Positions 26,301 to 35,372 are shown, counted from the first letter of the stretch. The stretch is DNA of 64,000 nucleotides from Campylobacter magnus (GCF_028649595.1 NZ_JAQSLK010000001.1:434001-498000); one strand, 5' to 3'. Translations and numbers: made by a program. Notes: generated by a model not told the origin, from the letters alone.

Positions 26301-28354
26301 TTTTCTAACCTTTCTTTTAGCTCTTTTGCTTTGTTTAAATTTTGCGCACAAAGCTTAGAATTTTGGCTTAAATCTGCGCTTTTTTGCTCATTTTTGCTAA
26401 GGAATTCTAGAATTTTTTCATTTTGGCTAGCAAAATGCTCTTTTAGCTCTTTTAGCGAGTTTTCAAGCGAGCTTTTAAAGTCTTTTGCACACTCGCTAAG
26501 CAAAGAAATAATCTGTCCCTCCAAATCTAGCGAGCTTAAAAACTCGTTTAAAGCACTTTTTAGCGCACTAGAGTTCTTGCTTAGATCCGAGCTTTTTAAT
26601 GCTTCTTTTATGGCATTTTTAAGACTCTCTTGCTCTATTTTTAGCTCTTTGCTACCAATATATTCTTTAAAATCAGGCATTTTAAAGCTAAAATCATTTA
26701 AAAGCTCTTTTAAATTAAGCGCAAAACTTTCTAATTTAAGCTCTAAAATGCGCCTTTTATCCCTAAATAAATCAATCAAAAAGTCGCTAATTGCGCTATT
26801 TGCGATAGCAAAAAGCAAGTCATTATCGGCCTTTTGTTTTTTAGCGCTTCTGTATTTTACCTCATTCATCACCCTATCAGCAATCTTGCTTGAAATTGCG
26901 CTTATTTCATTTTGTGTGCTGATTTTCTCATCTTTTAAAGAGTTTGTGATATTTGCGATTTTTTGTTCGCTATCATTTAGAGCTAGTTCTAGCTGGCTAG
27001 CTTGCGCTTTTAGCTTTGATATTTCATCATTTGCTTTAGCTCCACTAGCATTTAGTGCCCTTAGCTCGCTCTCAAACTCACTAAAAAGCGCACCAGCAAT
27101 AAGTCCAAGCTCTTTTTTATAAGCATTTAGTATAATGCTAGCCTTTTTAGAGCTCTCTCCAAAAAAGCTAGCAAAAAGATGTGCTTTAAGCTCGTTTATA
27201 CCGATATTTGCAGGTGCTGAGACTAGAAAATATTTTATATTTTTTGCTAGCTCCTCATTTAGCTCTCCAAGTTCTTCAAGCACGCTTCTTTGCGTGTATT
27301 CAAGCACACTTAGTCTCTCAGCCTCGCTAAGCTTGTCAATGTGTGTAAGAAGCACGAGAATTTCAGAATTTTTACTAGTTAAAACTATATCACGCAAAAA
27401 CGCCATATCCTTAGCACTTGCAGCTTGGGCTGCGTTCATTAGATATAGTAGGCTATCACAGCTTTTTAGGTAGTTTGCGCTTAACTCTTCTCTTGCTTTT
27501 ATCGCATCGTCTATGCCTGGAGTGTCTATTATATCGATGCCTGAGAGTATCTCAGCATTTATGCCAAGAGTGCAGAGCTTTACATACTGGGCTAGTTCGC
27601 TACTAGCAGCTGTGTATTTAGGCAGCGCGTCAAGGCTTATGTTTATATCTTTTAGCTCTTTTTTTGGCAACTGCCCTTGCTCATCAGTGCTAAAAAACTC
27701 AATCTTAGCATAAGGCTCATCGCTGTATTTTAAAGCGCAAATCGCTGCTGTTTGGGGGATGTTTGAGACGCCTAGTAAATTTTGAGCGATAAGAGCATTT
27801 AAAAGACTTGATTTGCCAGCATTTACCACCCCGCTCAAGGCTAGGCTAAAGTTTGCGTTATTTGCCGAGTTTATAGCTTTTTGTAGCCTTGAGCCCATGC
27901 TTTTATCACAAAGCAAACTTAACTCTTTTGCTATTTCATTTAGCTCATCCATACTGCGCTTAAAGCTCGTATTTGACGCACTTGGAGAGCTTAGCTCATC
28001 GTAGTTAAGCCCTAGCATAAAGCTTTTTAAAACTTCAAGGTATTTTAAATCTAAAATTCCCACCTCATTTAGCCTAGAAAGAGCCAAAATAAGCTCATTT
28101 CGTGGCATTTTTAGATTTTCTAAAGCATTTAAAATTCCAGCTTGAGCACTTTGGATATTATACTTATCCTTACCGCCAGCTACGCTTTTTAGCACAGATG
28201 TAAAAGACCCTAGGCACTCCAAGCGAGCGATATTGTTCTCATTAGCACAGAGCACTATAGCCCCGCTGTGCGCATCGCAAACTACCTGCTTGGCATAATC
28301 CACACGCAAAAGCTCCACGCCCCAAAGTGCACTTAAAACATCGTTTTTTTGCAA
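26294..28354 (-). CDS. Dynamin-like GTPase, first of a pair
   Basis: A 686-residue protein with P-loop LALSGVVNAGKSSLLNALI near residue 165, NIPQTAAIC switch, DTPGIDDA, and LTHIDKL near 335. A helical stalk of about 300 residues rich in Lys, Glu and Ser follows, including KLKAQASQLELALNDSEQKI, probably coiled coil. KILEFLSKNEQKS near the C-terminus is encoded by a copy of the genome repeat. It is translationally coupled to the second GTPase and overlaps the DsbI-like gene upstream by 22 bp. It is the membrane-remodelling partner of the downstream protein. Confidence 0.88.
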   Translation of the reverse strand: MQKNDVLSALWGVELLRVDYAKQVVCDAHSGAIVLCANENNIARLECLGSFTSVLKSVAGGKDKYNIQSAQAGILNALENLKMPRNELILALSRLNEVGILDLKYLEVLKSFMLGLNYDELSSPSASNTSFKRSMDELNEIAKELSLLCDKSMGSRLQKAINSANNANFSLALSGVVNAGKSSLLNALIAQNLLGVSNIPQTAAICALKYSDEPYAKIEFFSTDEQGQLPKKELKDINISLDALPKYTAASSELAQYVKLCTLGINAEILSGIDIIDTPGIDDAIKAREELSANYLKSCDSLLYLMNAAQAASAKDMAFLRDIVLTSKNSEILVLLTHIDKLSEAERLSVLEYTQRSVLEELGELNEELAKNIKYFLVSAPANIGINELKAHLFASFFGESSKKASIILNAYKKELGLIAGALFSEFESELRALNASGAKANDEISKLKAQASQLELALNDSEQKIANITNSLKDEKISTQNEISAISSKIADRVMNEVKYRSAKKQKADNDLLFAIANSAISDFLIDLFRDKRRILELKLESFALNLKELLNDFSFKMPDFKEYIGSKELKIEQESLKNAIKEALKSSDLSKNSSALKSALNEFLSSLDLEGQIISLLSECAKDFKSSLENSLKELKEHFASQNEKILEFLSKNEQKSADLSQNSKLCAQNLNKAKELKERLEKC

Positions 28355-28935
28355 AATAAACCTCCAAAAAATCTAAAAACCAAAAGAGCCAAAATAAAAA
28401 TAAAAAGCACAAGTGAAATCTCAGCAAGGCTTATAAACTCATACTTTGGCACTAGATACCAGCCTCTCTCATAAGCTTGTAAAAAATAAGCCCTAAGCCC
28501 ATCAAAACTAAGTCCAGGTGGCGGCTGTGGCGCATCAAAGCCACAAAGTGCCTTTGGCAAAAACATATCGCTCCACCACTCATGCAGCCGCAATCCAAAA
28601 TGAAAGCTAGGTTCTAGCTTGCAGCCGCTTACGCCAAAGGGGTTTGCGGCATTTAGGCTGGATTTTATATGCATTAGCGTGATAGACACACTAGCTCCAT
28701 ACCCTGCGCCGTAGATGATAAGAGCGTAGGAAATAAAGCGCAAAATACGAGGCAAAACAAGAGCCAAAACCGCACCCAAAAAGACCACACAAAAGGCGTA
28801 GCGGATATAAACGCAGTTTTCACAAGGCGGCATAAAAAGCCAAACTTGAAGAACAAAATGCGCCACAAGCACGCTAAATATGCTAAGCAAAGCGATAAAA
28901 AGCCAAAAATATCTGCCAAATAAAAACTTTTTCAT
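28333..28935 (-). CDS. DsbI-like periplasmic disulfide oxidase (DsbB family)
   Basis: A 200-residue inner-membrane protein with about five hydrophobic segments. The catalytic CxxC is in PPCENCVYIRYAF near residue 38 and a second periplasmic redox cysteine is in VSGCKLEPSF near 105. It passes electrons from a periplasmic DsbA-type thiol oxidase to quinones. The layout (CxNCVYIR, then NPFGVSGC, then YLVPKYEF) matches DsbI of Campylobacter. An inactivated relative lies at 46478-47104, so this may be the surviving functional member. AAGGATATTTTAGG lies upstream on the opposite reading; the ATG at 28935 has AAGGA-like TATCCTTATG context. Confidence 0.85.
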   Translation of the reverse strand: MKKFLFGRYFWLFIALLSIFSVLVAHFVLQVWLFMPPCENCVYIRYAFCVVFLGAVLALVLPRILRFISYALIIYGAGYGASVSITLMHIKSSLNAANPFGVSGCKLEPSFHFGLRLHEWWSDMFLPKALCGFDAPQPPPGLSFDGLRAYFLQAYERGWYLVPKYEFISLAEISLVLFIFILALLVFRFFGGLFCKKTMF

Positions 28936-29103
28936 AAGGATATTTTAGGCTGATTTTGTAAATATAGCGTATTTTTTGGGGAGAATTTTGATTTTTGGTT
29001 CTTGAATTAACTTTTTTAATTCTTGAATTAGCTATTTTGTCTCTTGGGTGTGTAGCAAAATAAAAAACTCTTACAACTTGCTTAACTTGTATAAAAACGA
29101 GAA

Positions 29104-29139
29104 AAAATGGATAAAAATGTAGAAGTTTTTATCCATTTT
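29104..29139. terminator. Bidirectional hairpin terminator
   Basis: AAAATGGATAAAAA (29104-29117) and its perfect complement (29126-29139) with an 8-nt loop. A-rich and T-rich edges allow termination in either direction. It lies upstream of the DsbI-like gene and just downstream of the secreted hypothetical gene, so it most likely ends the latter. Confidence 0.75.
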
Positions 29140-29166
29140 CGTGCTTTAAGCTTTGGCGAAGAATTT

Positions 29167-29793
29167 TTATTTTTTGTTTTCTCGTGTAGTTTCTAGCATA
29201 TCTTGGTGTAATCCAAGTGCCAAATCTCTTAGTTTGTCGCCACCATCTTTTTCCTTTCTTTTTTTCCGCTCAGCATCCTCTTTTAGCTCTGCGTCCATAT
29301 ATTTTATATATTCTGGGTCATCGCATAGCATTTTTTCGTAATTATAGCTAATTAGTTCATCGGCTTTGTATTCTAACACTTCATATCGATGACTCCAAAT
29401 ATCATCACCATCATTATCAGCTTCTACTTGCTTTGGTTCTATCCTTATTCTTTTACCATTTTTAGTAGCGATTACCTCGTTATTATCTATATATTCTTTA
29501 TCACCAAAATATGTATCCACAAAAGCTGTTTCGTTATTTTTCATTACGACTATTAGTCTGTTTGCGTTATTTTCATCTTTGCCAAACTTAAATTTCAAGC
29601 CAAATTTTGCTAGTTCTTTAAGCCAAGAATCCTTTTTAATATTCACATTTACATCAATAAATTTATAGCATTGCTGAGTGTCTTCGTAATTAGGATTTTT
29701 GTAAAAATCGAGCGTATATAATTTTACTTTTTCTCCAAAAGCAACTGAAGCAATTAGTCCTGCGGCAACTACTGAACCAAGAATTTTTTTCAT
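29167..29793 (-). CDS. Secreted hypothetical protein
   Basis: A 208-residue protein with a signal peptide (MKKILGSVVAAGLIASVAFGEK, cleavage after FG). The mature part begins VKLYTLDFYKNPNYEDTQQC, has two cysteines about 125 residues apart that could form a disulfide, and ends in a charged, lysine/glutamate-rich tail (KEDAERKKRKEKDGGDKL). The family is not recognised. AAAGGAG precedes the ATG. It appears monocistronic with repeats upstream. A periplasmic location is inferred; no enzymatic motif is seen. Confidence 0.75.
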   Translation of the reverse strand: MKKILGSVVAAGLIASVAFGEKVKLYTLDFYKNPNYEDTQQCYKFIDVNVNIKKDSWLKELAKFGLKFKFGKDENNANRLIVVMKNNETAFVDTYFGDKEYIDNNEVIATKNGKRIRIEPKQVEADNDGDDIWSHRYEVLEYKADELISYNYEKMLCDDPEYIKYMDAELKEDAERKKRKEKDGGDKLRDLALGLHQDMLETTRENKK

Positions 29794-29857
29794 TTTTTCT
29801 CCTTTGAAAAATTAAGTTTAAAAATAGAATTTTATCCAAACCTCTATTTTTTAGTTA

Positions 29858-30015
29858 GAGAATTCTAGAATTCCTTAGAATTAGAGAATTTTAGAATTCC
29901 CTAGAATTCCACAGAATTCCTTAAACTAGAATTCCCCAAACTAAAATTCCCTAAGATAAAAAATACCCCCTAGCCCCCAAAAACGCAGATAAAAGTTAGG
30001 GAATTCTAAAATTCT
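29858..30015. repeat. Repeat cluster upstream of the secreted gene
   Basis: Eight to ten half-sites (GAATTCTAGAATTCC, GAATTTTAGAATTCCC, CTAGAATTCC) in about 155 bp. It also contains AAAAAATACCCCCTAGCCCCC at 29958, nearly the same as at 24407. Confidence 0.87.
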
Positions 30016-30031
30016 AAATTGGCTAAAGCCT

Positions 30032-30520
30032 TTATAAGCTTTCTTTTATCTCTATTTTTACGATTTTATCATTTGGCTTTATGCTATCAAGCACTTTTAG
30101 GCTATCTTTGCCCTCTACGTCGCCAAAGATAGTATGAACGCCATCTAAATGTGGCTGCGGCGCAAAGCAGATAAAAAACTGCGAACCGCCGGTATCACGG
30201 CCTGCGTGAGCCATTGAGAGCGTGCCTTTTTTGTGTTTTTCTTTTTGCCCTACGCACTCGCATTTTATGCGCCAGCCAGGTCCACCTGTGCCAGTGCCGT
30301 ATGGGCAGCCGCCTTGTGCGACAAAGCCAGGTATTACTCTATGAAAGCTAAGTCCGTCATAAAAGCCGCTTTTAGCAAGTTCGGCGAAGTTTGCCACGGT
30401 TTGCGGGGCGCTTTTTGGATATAATTTTATATTTATATCGCCACGCTCTGTGCTAAGCACGGCATAAGCGCACTTTGCTAGCTCAGCTTCATTTATTTCA
30501 TAAGTTTTTAACTCTTCCAT
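30032..30520 (-). CDS. Cyclophilin-type peptidyl-prolyl isomerase
   Basis: A 162-residue cytoplasmic cyclophilin of the PpiB type (no signal peptide). Active-site segments: GLSFHRVIPGFVAQGGCPYGTGTGGPGW, SMAHAGRDTGGSQFFI and HLDGVHTIFGDV. The arginine of FHRV and the QFF pair are present. It accelerates cis-trans proline isomerisation during folding. A short N-terminal extension (TYEINEAELAKCAYAVLS) precedes the core. AAAGGAT lies before the ATG. It is preceded at 20 bp by a 35-codon membrane gene. Confidence 0.95.
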   Translation of the reverse strand: MEELKTYEINEAELAKCAYAVLSTERGDINIKLYPKSAPQTVANFAELAKSGFYDGLSFHRVIPGFVAQGGCPYGTGTGGPGWRIKCECVGQKEKHKKGTLSMAHAGRDTGGSQFFICFAPQPHLDGVHTIFGDVEGKDSLKVLDSIKPNDKIVKIEIKESL

Positions 30521-30539
30521 TTTTATCCTTTATTTTGAT

Positions 30540-30647
30540 TTACGCTGTTTTTAGGCTATTTTTTGATTTTTTATCACTGCTTTTTACGACATATAGCATG
30601 CCAGCAGTAAAAAACGCAGCAATAGCTACTATAAACACAAATTCCAT
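30540..30647 (-). CDS. Possible 35-residue membrane protein
   Basis: Reverse-strand frame MEFVFIVAIAAFFTAGMLYV, then a basic, serine-rich tail ending KKSKNSLKTA. A single hydrophobic helix with positive residues on the C-terminal side is a common small-membrane-protein layout. The stop lies 20 bp before the cyclophilin start. The ribosome site (GAGAAATAA) is weak, so expression is uncertain. No family is recognised. Confidence 0.45.
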   Translation of the reverse strand: MEFVFIVAIAAFFTAGMLYVVKSSDKKSKNSLKTA

Positions 30648-30670
30648 TTATTTCTCATTGACTAAATTTC

Positions 30671-30796
30671 GGCGATTCTAGTATCGTGCGCTTAATGTGA
30701 CTAAACTAAGCGAGCACGAGCGAAGGCGCACTGAGCGAACGCCCAAGCGAAGTGCGAGTGAAGTTTAGTCGCTCTAAGCGTGCGAGACAAATCGCC
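30671..30796. other. Large imperfect palindrome, possible structured RNA or terminator
   Basis: Nested arms: GGCGAT (30671-30676) with ATCGCC (30791-30796); GTATCGTGCGCTTA (30681-30694) with an 11/14 complement (30775-30788); GACTAAACT (30699-30707) with a perfect complement (30762-30770); GGCG (30725) with CGCC (30740). The centre has several GCGAA words. It is GC-rich against an AT-rich background. It lies just downstream of yebC; there is no T-run. Confidence 0.6.
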
Positions 30797-30803
30797 ACAG
30801 ATT

Positions 30804-31511
30804 TTACTCTACATTAGTATAGACAGCTTGCACATCATCATCATCTTCAAGCTTATCAAGCAGCTTTTCAAGCTCGCTCATTTGCTCATCGTTTAGCGAT
30901 ATAGTAGAGTTTGGTAAGAATTCCAAAGCTCCTTTTTTTATCACAAGTGAGTTTTCTTCAAGTGCTGCGCTAAGCGTGCCAAAAGCCGTGTAATCGCCTA
31001 TTATGCGAAGCTCGTCATCGCTGCTCTCCATCTCTTCAAGCCCAGCGTCTATTAGTGCAAGTTCTAGCTCGTCAGTATCGCCCCCATAAGGCTCACAGCT
31101 AAATACAGCCTTGCGAGAAAACATAAAATTTAGTGAGCCAGAAGGCAGCATTTCGCCGCCGTTTTTGTTAAAAATTGATTTTATATTTGCTACGGTGCGA
31201 GTTGGATTATCAGTTGCGGTCTCTACTATGATTTGAACGCCGTGTGCGCCTTTGCCATCGTAAAATATAGTTTTGATATCCGCGCTGTCCTTGCCATTTG
31301 CCCTTTTTATCGCAGCATCGATGTTGTCTTTTGGCATATTTTGTGCCTTAGCAGTTGCGATTGCGGTGCGAAGTTTTGGGTTCATATCAGGGTCAGTTCC
31401 GCCCTCTTTTGCAGCTATTGTAATTGCCTTGCCAAGCTTTGGAAATAGCTTGCTCATCTTATCCCAGCGTGCTTCTTTGCTTGCTCTGCGGTATTCAAAT
31501 GCTCTTCCCAT
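30804..31511 (-). CDS. YebC/PmpR-family protein
   Basis: A 235-residue protein starting [23 protein letters not shown], with [35 protein letters not shown], the conserved YebC core, and a C-terminal acidic region ([18 protein letters not shown]). The family was long called a DNA-binding regulator; recent work links members to relief of ribosome stalling at proline-rich stretches. The two roles cannot be told apart here. Length and motifs are complete. The coding gene ends at a large hairpin. Confidence 0.94.
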   Translation of the reverse strand: MGRAFEYRRASKEARWDKMSKLFPKLGKAITIAAKEGGTDPDMNPKLRTAIATAKAQNMPKDNIDAAIKRANGKDSADIKTIFYDGKGAHGVQIIVETATDNPTRTVANIKSIFNKNGGEMLPSGSLNFMFSRKAVFSCEPYGGDTDELELALIDAGLEEMESSDDELRIIGDYTAFGTLSAALEENSLVIKKGALEFLPNSTISLNDEQMSELEKLLDKLEDDDDVQAVYTNVE

Positions 31512-31634
31512 TGTCTTTGTCCTTGATAGAAAATTATAAAACGGCGATTATATCAAAAAATGCATATATTTTGCTAATATTTAAAAAAAAGGGGCTAAAA
31601 TCGCTTTTTAAAAATTCACTAAAAGGACGCAAAA

Positions 31635-31838
31635 ATGACTTTTGAAGCAAATAATATAAACTGCCAAAACTGCGCAAATACTATAATCTCAGAGCTTAAA
31701 GAGGATTTTGGCGAGATTAGCGTTGATCTTAGCGTAAGCCCACGCCGTGTAAGCGTGGAGCTTGATGAGAGCAAAGAACAAGGCTTTAAAGAGGCAATGA
31801 GCGAACTTGGCTTTGATGTGATAAAAAGAATTGATTAA
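31635..31838 (+). CDS. HMA-domain copper chaperone-like protein
   Basis: A 67-residue ferredoxin-fold metal-binding protein. The metal site is NINCQNCANTI (CxxC, here CQNC) near residue 10. Family members carry Cu(I) to CopA. AAAAGGACGC precedes the ATG. It is 140 bp upstream of copA on the same strand, with a repeat cluster between, so the two probably work together and may be co-transcribed. Confidence 0.9.
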   Translation: MTFEANNINCQNCANTIISELKEDFGEISVDLSVSPRRVSVELDESKEQGFKEAMSELGFDVIKRID

Positions 31839-31847
31839 AGCTTTCTA

Positions 31848-31960
31848 GGAATTCTAGAATTTAAGGAATTCTAGAATTTAAAGAATTCTCTTTGGGAATT
31901 CTAGTTTAAGGAATTCTCTTTGGGAATTCTAGAATTTCAGCATTTTGGAATTCCAAAATT
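31848..31960. repeat. Repeat cluster between the copper chaperone and copA
   Basis: Seven or more units including TAGGAATTCTAGAATTTAAGG and a tandem AAGGAATTCTCTTTGGGAATTCTAG pair. An open frame extends upstream of copA through its end, but this is not taken as coding. Confidence 0.87.
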
Positions 31961-31977
31961 TAATAAAACAAAAAATC

Positions 31978-34083
31978 ATGAGCAAACTTCATCTAAACAT
32001 CACCGGCATGACCTGCGTAAACTGCGCAAATGCTATCACAAGAGCAACAAAAAAAATAAAAGGCGTAAAAAGCGCAAATATTAGTCTAAGCGATAATAGT
32101 GGCATTTTTGAGCTAGAAAACAAAAGCGTAGAGCAAAAAATAATAGAAAAAATAAAAGCCCTTGGCTTTGGCGTAGCGCATGATTTTAACGAGCTTTTAA
32201 TGGCTCAGGCAAAAGAGCAAAAAGTGCTAGCTATAAAGCTAACAATAAGCGCAGTTTGCTCAGGCTTAATCATGCTTTTTCACTTTGGCTTAATTTCTGC
32301 TAGCCACGATTTTATCGCACTTTCATCGCTTATTTTGTGCTTCCTTTGCCTGCTTTGCGGCACTAGCTTTTACACCCACGCCCTACGCAGCCTAAAAGAA
32401 AAAAACTTTGATATGAACACCCTTGTTAGCCTTGGAGTGTTCTCAGCCTTTTTCTACTCGCTGTTTGCGTATTTTGCTGGCTCTCACGAGCTGTATTTTG
32501 ACAGCCCTGCGATGATTATTAGCTTCGTGCTGCTTGGCAAGTTTTTAGAGAGCAAAGCAAGGGCAAAAACCAGCCTGCGTCTAAAAAGCCTAATGGACTT
32601 AAAGCCAAAAATAGCGCATTTGCTCTTAGCTGATGGCACAGAAAAGCAGATAAAAGCAAGCGAGCTAAAAATAGGAGATATAATCAGCATAAAGCCAGGC
32701 GAACACGCCCCAAGTGACGCTATAATCACTTATGGCGGGGCTGAGTTTGATGAGAGTGCGATAAATGGTGAGAGCCTGCCACGATATAAAAGCGTGGGTG
32801 AAAATATCTTTGGTGGCAGCACAAATATAAATGGCACCATACTAGCAAAAATTGCTAAAAACCCAAAAGAAAGCCTGCTAGAAGGCATTATTTCAAGCTT
32901 ACAGCAAAGTGCGAGCAAAAAGCTAAACATAGCTCGCCTAGCCGATAAAATCTCAAATATTTTTGTGCCTAGCGTGATCGGGGTTTCGCTACTAACGCTT
33001 ATTATTTGGAGTTTTTTTGATGTTGATAAGGCTGTGATTTGCGCTATTAGCGTGCTTGTGATTTCTTGCCCTTGTGCCTTAGGGCTTGCTACGCCTATTG
33101 CCATAGTCTGCGCTCTTAGCAAAGGCTCAAAATCTGGAATTCTCATAAAAAATCCAGCCATAATAGAGCTTATTAAAGGCGCAAAAATCGTAGCCTTTGA
33201 TAAAACCGGCACGCTTACAAAAGGCTCTTTAAGCGTGAGTGCTACGAGCTTAAATGATGATGATTTAAGGCTTGCTGGCTTTTTAAGTAAGGCAAGCTCG
33301 CACCCTATCTCAAAGGCAATCAGCAAATACGTGGGCACAAGCAAGGGCGCAAAGGGCATAAAAGAGCTAGCAGGACTTGGCATAGAGTATGAAGAAAACG
33401 GCGTTTTAATGCTCTTAGGCAGCATTAAACTACTCCAAAATCACGGCGTAGTTCTAAATGAAAGCCAAAAAGAGCAGATTTTAGCACAAAACGCAGCTTT
33501 AGCGCTACTAGCTGTGGGTGGCGAGTATAGGGGCTTTATCGCCCTAAGCGATGAGATCAAAGAAGGCGCAAAAGAGCTAATAAGCAAGCTAAAAGCAAAG
33601 GGGCTAAAATGCGTAATGTTAAGTGGAGATAATGAAAAAAATGCTGGGCAAATAAGTAGCAAACTTGGGCTTGATGAGTATTATGCTGGGCTTTTGCCAA
33701 ACGAGAAAGTAGAGCTTTTAAGGGGCTTTGGGGGGAGTGCTGTTTTTGTAGGTGATGGTATAAATGACGCGCTTGCTATGAAAGAAGCGATGATAGGCGT
33801 AGCAATCAGCAATTCAAGCGATATTAGCAAAGATGCTAGCGATATAATCATCATAAAAGATGATATAAAGGCACTCTCAGAGCTTTTTAGCTTAGGGCAA
33901 AAAGCGCTAAAAATCATCAAGCAAAATCTCTTTTGGGCATTTTGTTATAACGCTCTTTGTATTCCGCTCGCAGCTGGTGTTTTTGGGGGTGCGGGGGTAT
34001 TTTTAACCCCAGCTATCGCAGCATTTGCCATGAGTTCTAGCTCAGTAATAGTCGTGCTAAACTCTTTGCGCCTTTTAAGGTAA
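31978..34083 (+). CDS. copA: CopA, Cu(I)-exporting P1B-type ATPase
   Basis: A 701-residue protein. The N-terminal HMA domain has GMTCVNCANAI. The membrane metal site is CPC in ISCPCALGLATP. The P-type motifs are DKTGTLTKGS (phosphorylated Asp), SSHPISKAI (HP locus), GESLP and GDGINDALAM. The C-terminal membrane pair shows the YN and MSSS residues typical of Cu(I) transport (CYNALCIPLAAG, AMSSSSVIVVLNSLRL). The start MSKLHLNITGMTC at 31978 is chosen because the earlier ATG at 31945 lies in repeats. It exports copper to the periplasm. Confidence 0.95.
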   Translation: MSKLHLNITGMTCVNCANAITRATKKIKGVKSANISLSDNSGIFELENKSVEQKIIEKIKALGFGVAHDFNELLMAQAKEQKVLAIKLTISAVCSGLIMLFHFGLISASHDFIALSSLILCFLCLLCGTSFYTHALRSLKEKNFDMNTLVSLGVFSAFFYSLFAYFAGSHELYFDSPAMIISFVLLGKFLESKARAKTSLRLKSLMDLKPKIAHLLLADGTEKQIKASELKIGDIISIKPGEHAPSDAIITYGGAEFDESAINGESLPRYKSVGENIFGGSTNINGTILAKIAKNPKESLLEGIISSLQQSASKKLNIARLADKISNIFVPSVIGVSLLTLIIWSFFDVDKAVICAISVLVISCPCALGLATPIAIVCALSKGSKSGILIKNPAIIELIKGAKIVAFDKTGTLTKGSLSVSATSLNDDDLRLAGFLSKASSHPISKAISKYVGTSKGAKGIKELAGLGIEYEENGVLMLLGSIKLLQNHGVVLNESQKEQILAQNAALALLAVGGEYRGFIALSDEIKEGAKELISKLKAKGLKCVMLSGDNEKNAGQISSKLGLDEYYAGLLPNEKVELLRGFGGSAVFVGDGINDALAMKEAMIGVAISNSSDISKDASDIIIIKDDIKALSELFSLGQKALKIIKQNLFWAFCYNALCIPLAAGVFGGAGVFLTPAIAAFAMSSSSVIVVLNSLRLLR

Positions 34084-34084
34084 T

Positions 34085-34168
34085 TTTGGAATTCCAAAGT
34101 GGAATTCCAAAATTACCTAGCAAATTAGAATTCCTATAAATTATACTTAGCAATTCTAGAATTCCCTA
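34085..34168. repeat. Short repeat cluster between copA and the thioredoxin-like gene
   Basis: It contains TTTTGGAATTCCAAAGTGGAATTCCAAAA-type palindromes (the TTGGAATTCCAA variant) plus CTAGAATTCCC. It lies between convergent genes and probably forms a weak terminator. Confidence 0.75.
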
Positions 34169-34172
34169 AAAA

Positions 34173-34493
34173 CTACGCCTTGCTTAAAAGCTCTTTTATC
34201 TCGCTTTTGCTTAGAGCTCTGCCAGCACTTAGCACCACTTCATTTACCACTAGCGCAGGCACGCTTAGCACACCATAGCTAGCAATCACCGAAATATCCT
34301 TGATATACTCCACTTCAAGCCCCAAACCTAGCTCTTTTAGGGCTGATTTGCAATTTTCATTTAGCTCATTACAGCAGCCTGTGCCTAGCACCTTTATGCT
34401 TGTTATTTCACCGCTAAAACTCTTTGGCTCAAAGCTTGTCTCATTAGCATTGCAAGCACATTTTAGCTTTTTTTTCTTAAAAAACTTAAACAT
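34173..34493 (-). CDS. Small thioredoxin-fold protein
   Basis: A 106-residue protein with an N-terminal basic stretch and CACN, then SIKVLGTGCCNELNENC, in which GTGCCNEL matches the GTGCPKC redox site of the TM0996/MTH895-type thioredoxin-like family. The core has the cis-Pro region SVPALVVNEVVLSAG. These proteins accompany DUF318-type permeases. The gene is 9 bp after the permease stop on the same strand. A role in thiol or metalloid handling under ArsR control is inferred from context. Confidence 0.85.
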   Translation of the reverse strand: MFKFFKKKKLKCACNANETSFEPKSFSGEITSIKVLGTGCCNELNENCKSALKELGLGLEVEYIKDISVIASYGVLSVPALVVNEVVLSAGRALSKSEIKELLSKA

Positions 34494-34502
34494 TTTCTCT
34501 CC

Positions 34503-35372
34503 TTAAATAAAAATATATGCAAAAGCATTAAAAATATAGCCTATGAGAATAATCCCCAAGCTAAGCGTAATCACAAAAGCTGCTAGCAAGCGTGGACTCA
34601 TAACCTTTGAGAGCATCACAAGCGAAGGCAGACTAAGTGCTGTAACACTCATCAAAAAGCTAAGCACTGTGCCTAGTCCTGCACCTTTTTCTAAAAGCGC
34701 AAGAGCTACTGGAATAGCCGCAAAAGTATCAGCATACATAGGAATTCCAACCACGCAAGCAAGTAGCACGCTATACCACAAATCAGCCCCAAGCACGCTT
34801 TCTACTAGGTTTTGGGGCAAGAGATTATGGATAAAAGAACCTATTGCCACGCCTAGTAAAATATAGAGCCAAACTCGCTTTATAATGTCTTTTGCGCCGT
34901 TTTTGGCTTCTTTTATGCGCTCTTTTTGGCTTGGGGACGTGTAGTTTGCTGTGGCTTTGATGGCTGTGATTTTTACAAAGCCTAGTTTTTCTATGATATA
35001 TCCGCTCAAAATCGCTATAACAAGCCCTGAGAGCAAATACGCAAGGGCGATTTTATACCCAAACTCGCTGATTAAAATAGCAAGCGAGGCAAGGTCAGCC
35101 ATCGGCGACATAATAAGAAAGCTAAGCGTAACGCCTATGCTAAGCCCTGCGCTACAAAATCCTATAAAAAGCGGAATACTAGAACACGAGCAAAAGGGCG
35201 TCAAAATCCCCAGCAAAGCCCCAAAAATCCTGCCCCAAAAACCATTCATAGAACCTAAGATTTCTTTGGTTCTTTGCGGCGGAAAGTAGCTTTGGATATA
35301 GCTAATGCCAAAAACAAGCACAAAAAGCAAGAAAAAAATCTTAATGCTATCATAAAGAAAAAAATGTAGCAC
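34503..35372 (-). CDS. DUF318/ArsP-like permease, 5' end apparently frameshifted
   Basis: A membrane protein of 289 residues from a GTG at 35372, with about eight hydrophobic segments and the family motif TPFCSCSSIPLFIG. ArsP-type members export organoarsenicals in Campylobacter; other members are uncharacterised. Upstream in the same frame, GEFLKEIFSFSYLDTGLSRL continues the family's N-terminus, but its ATG (35497, MKDILGALG, with AAAGGAT) is one base out of frame. Restoring one G in the CCCC/GGGG run at 35471-35474 would give a full gene of about 331 codons. It is either a recent lesion or a sequencing error. Confidence 0.82.
   Translation of the reverse strand: MLHFFLYDSIKIFFLLFVLVFGISYIQSYFPPQRTKEILGSMNGFWGRIFGALLGILTPFCSCSSIPLFIGFCSAGLSIGVTLSFLIMSPMADLASLAILISEFGYKIALAYLLSGLVIAILSGYIIEKLGFVKITAIKATANYTSPSQKERIKEAKNGAKDIIKRVWLYILLGVAIGSFIHNLLPQNLVESVLGADLWYSVLLACVVGIPMYADTFAAIPVALALLEKGAGLGTVLSFLMSVTALSLPSLVMLSKVMSPRLLAAFVITLSLGIILIGYIFNAFAYIFI

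Noticed and set aside
26331-27122. Plus-strand open frame (263 codons) inside the first dynamin-like gene
   Set aside because: Ser/Phe/Leu-rich antisense of Lys/Glu-rich coiled-coil codons, not a plausible protein.
32730-33425. Reverse-strand open frame (231 codons) inside copA
   Set aside because: Antisense shadow of a well-supported P-type ATPase; low-complexity composition and no start signals.
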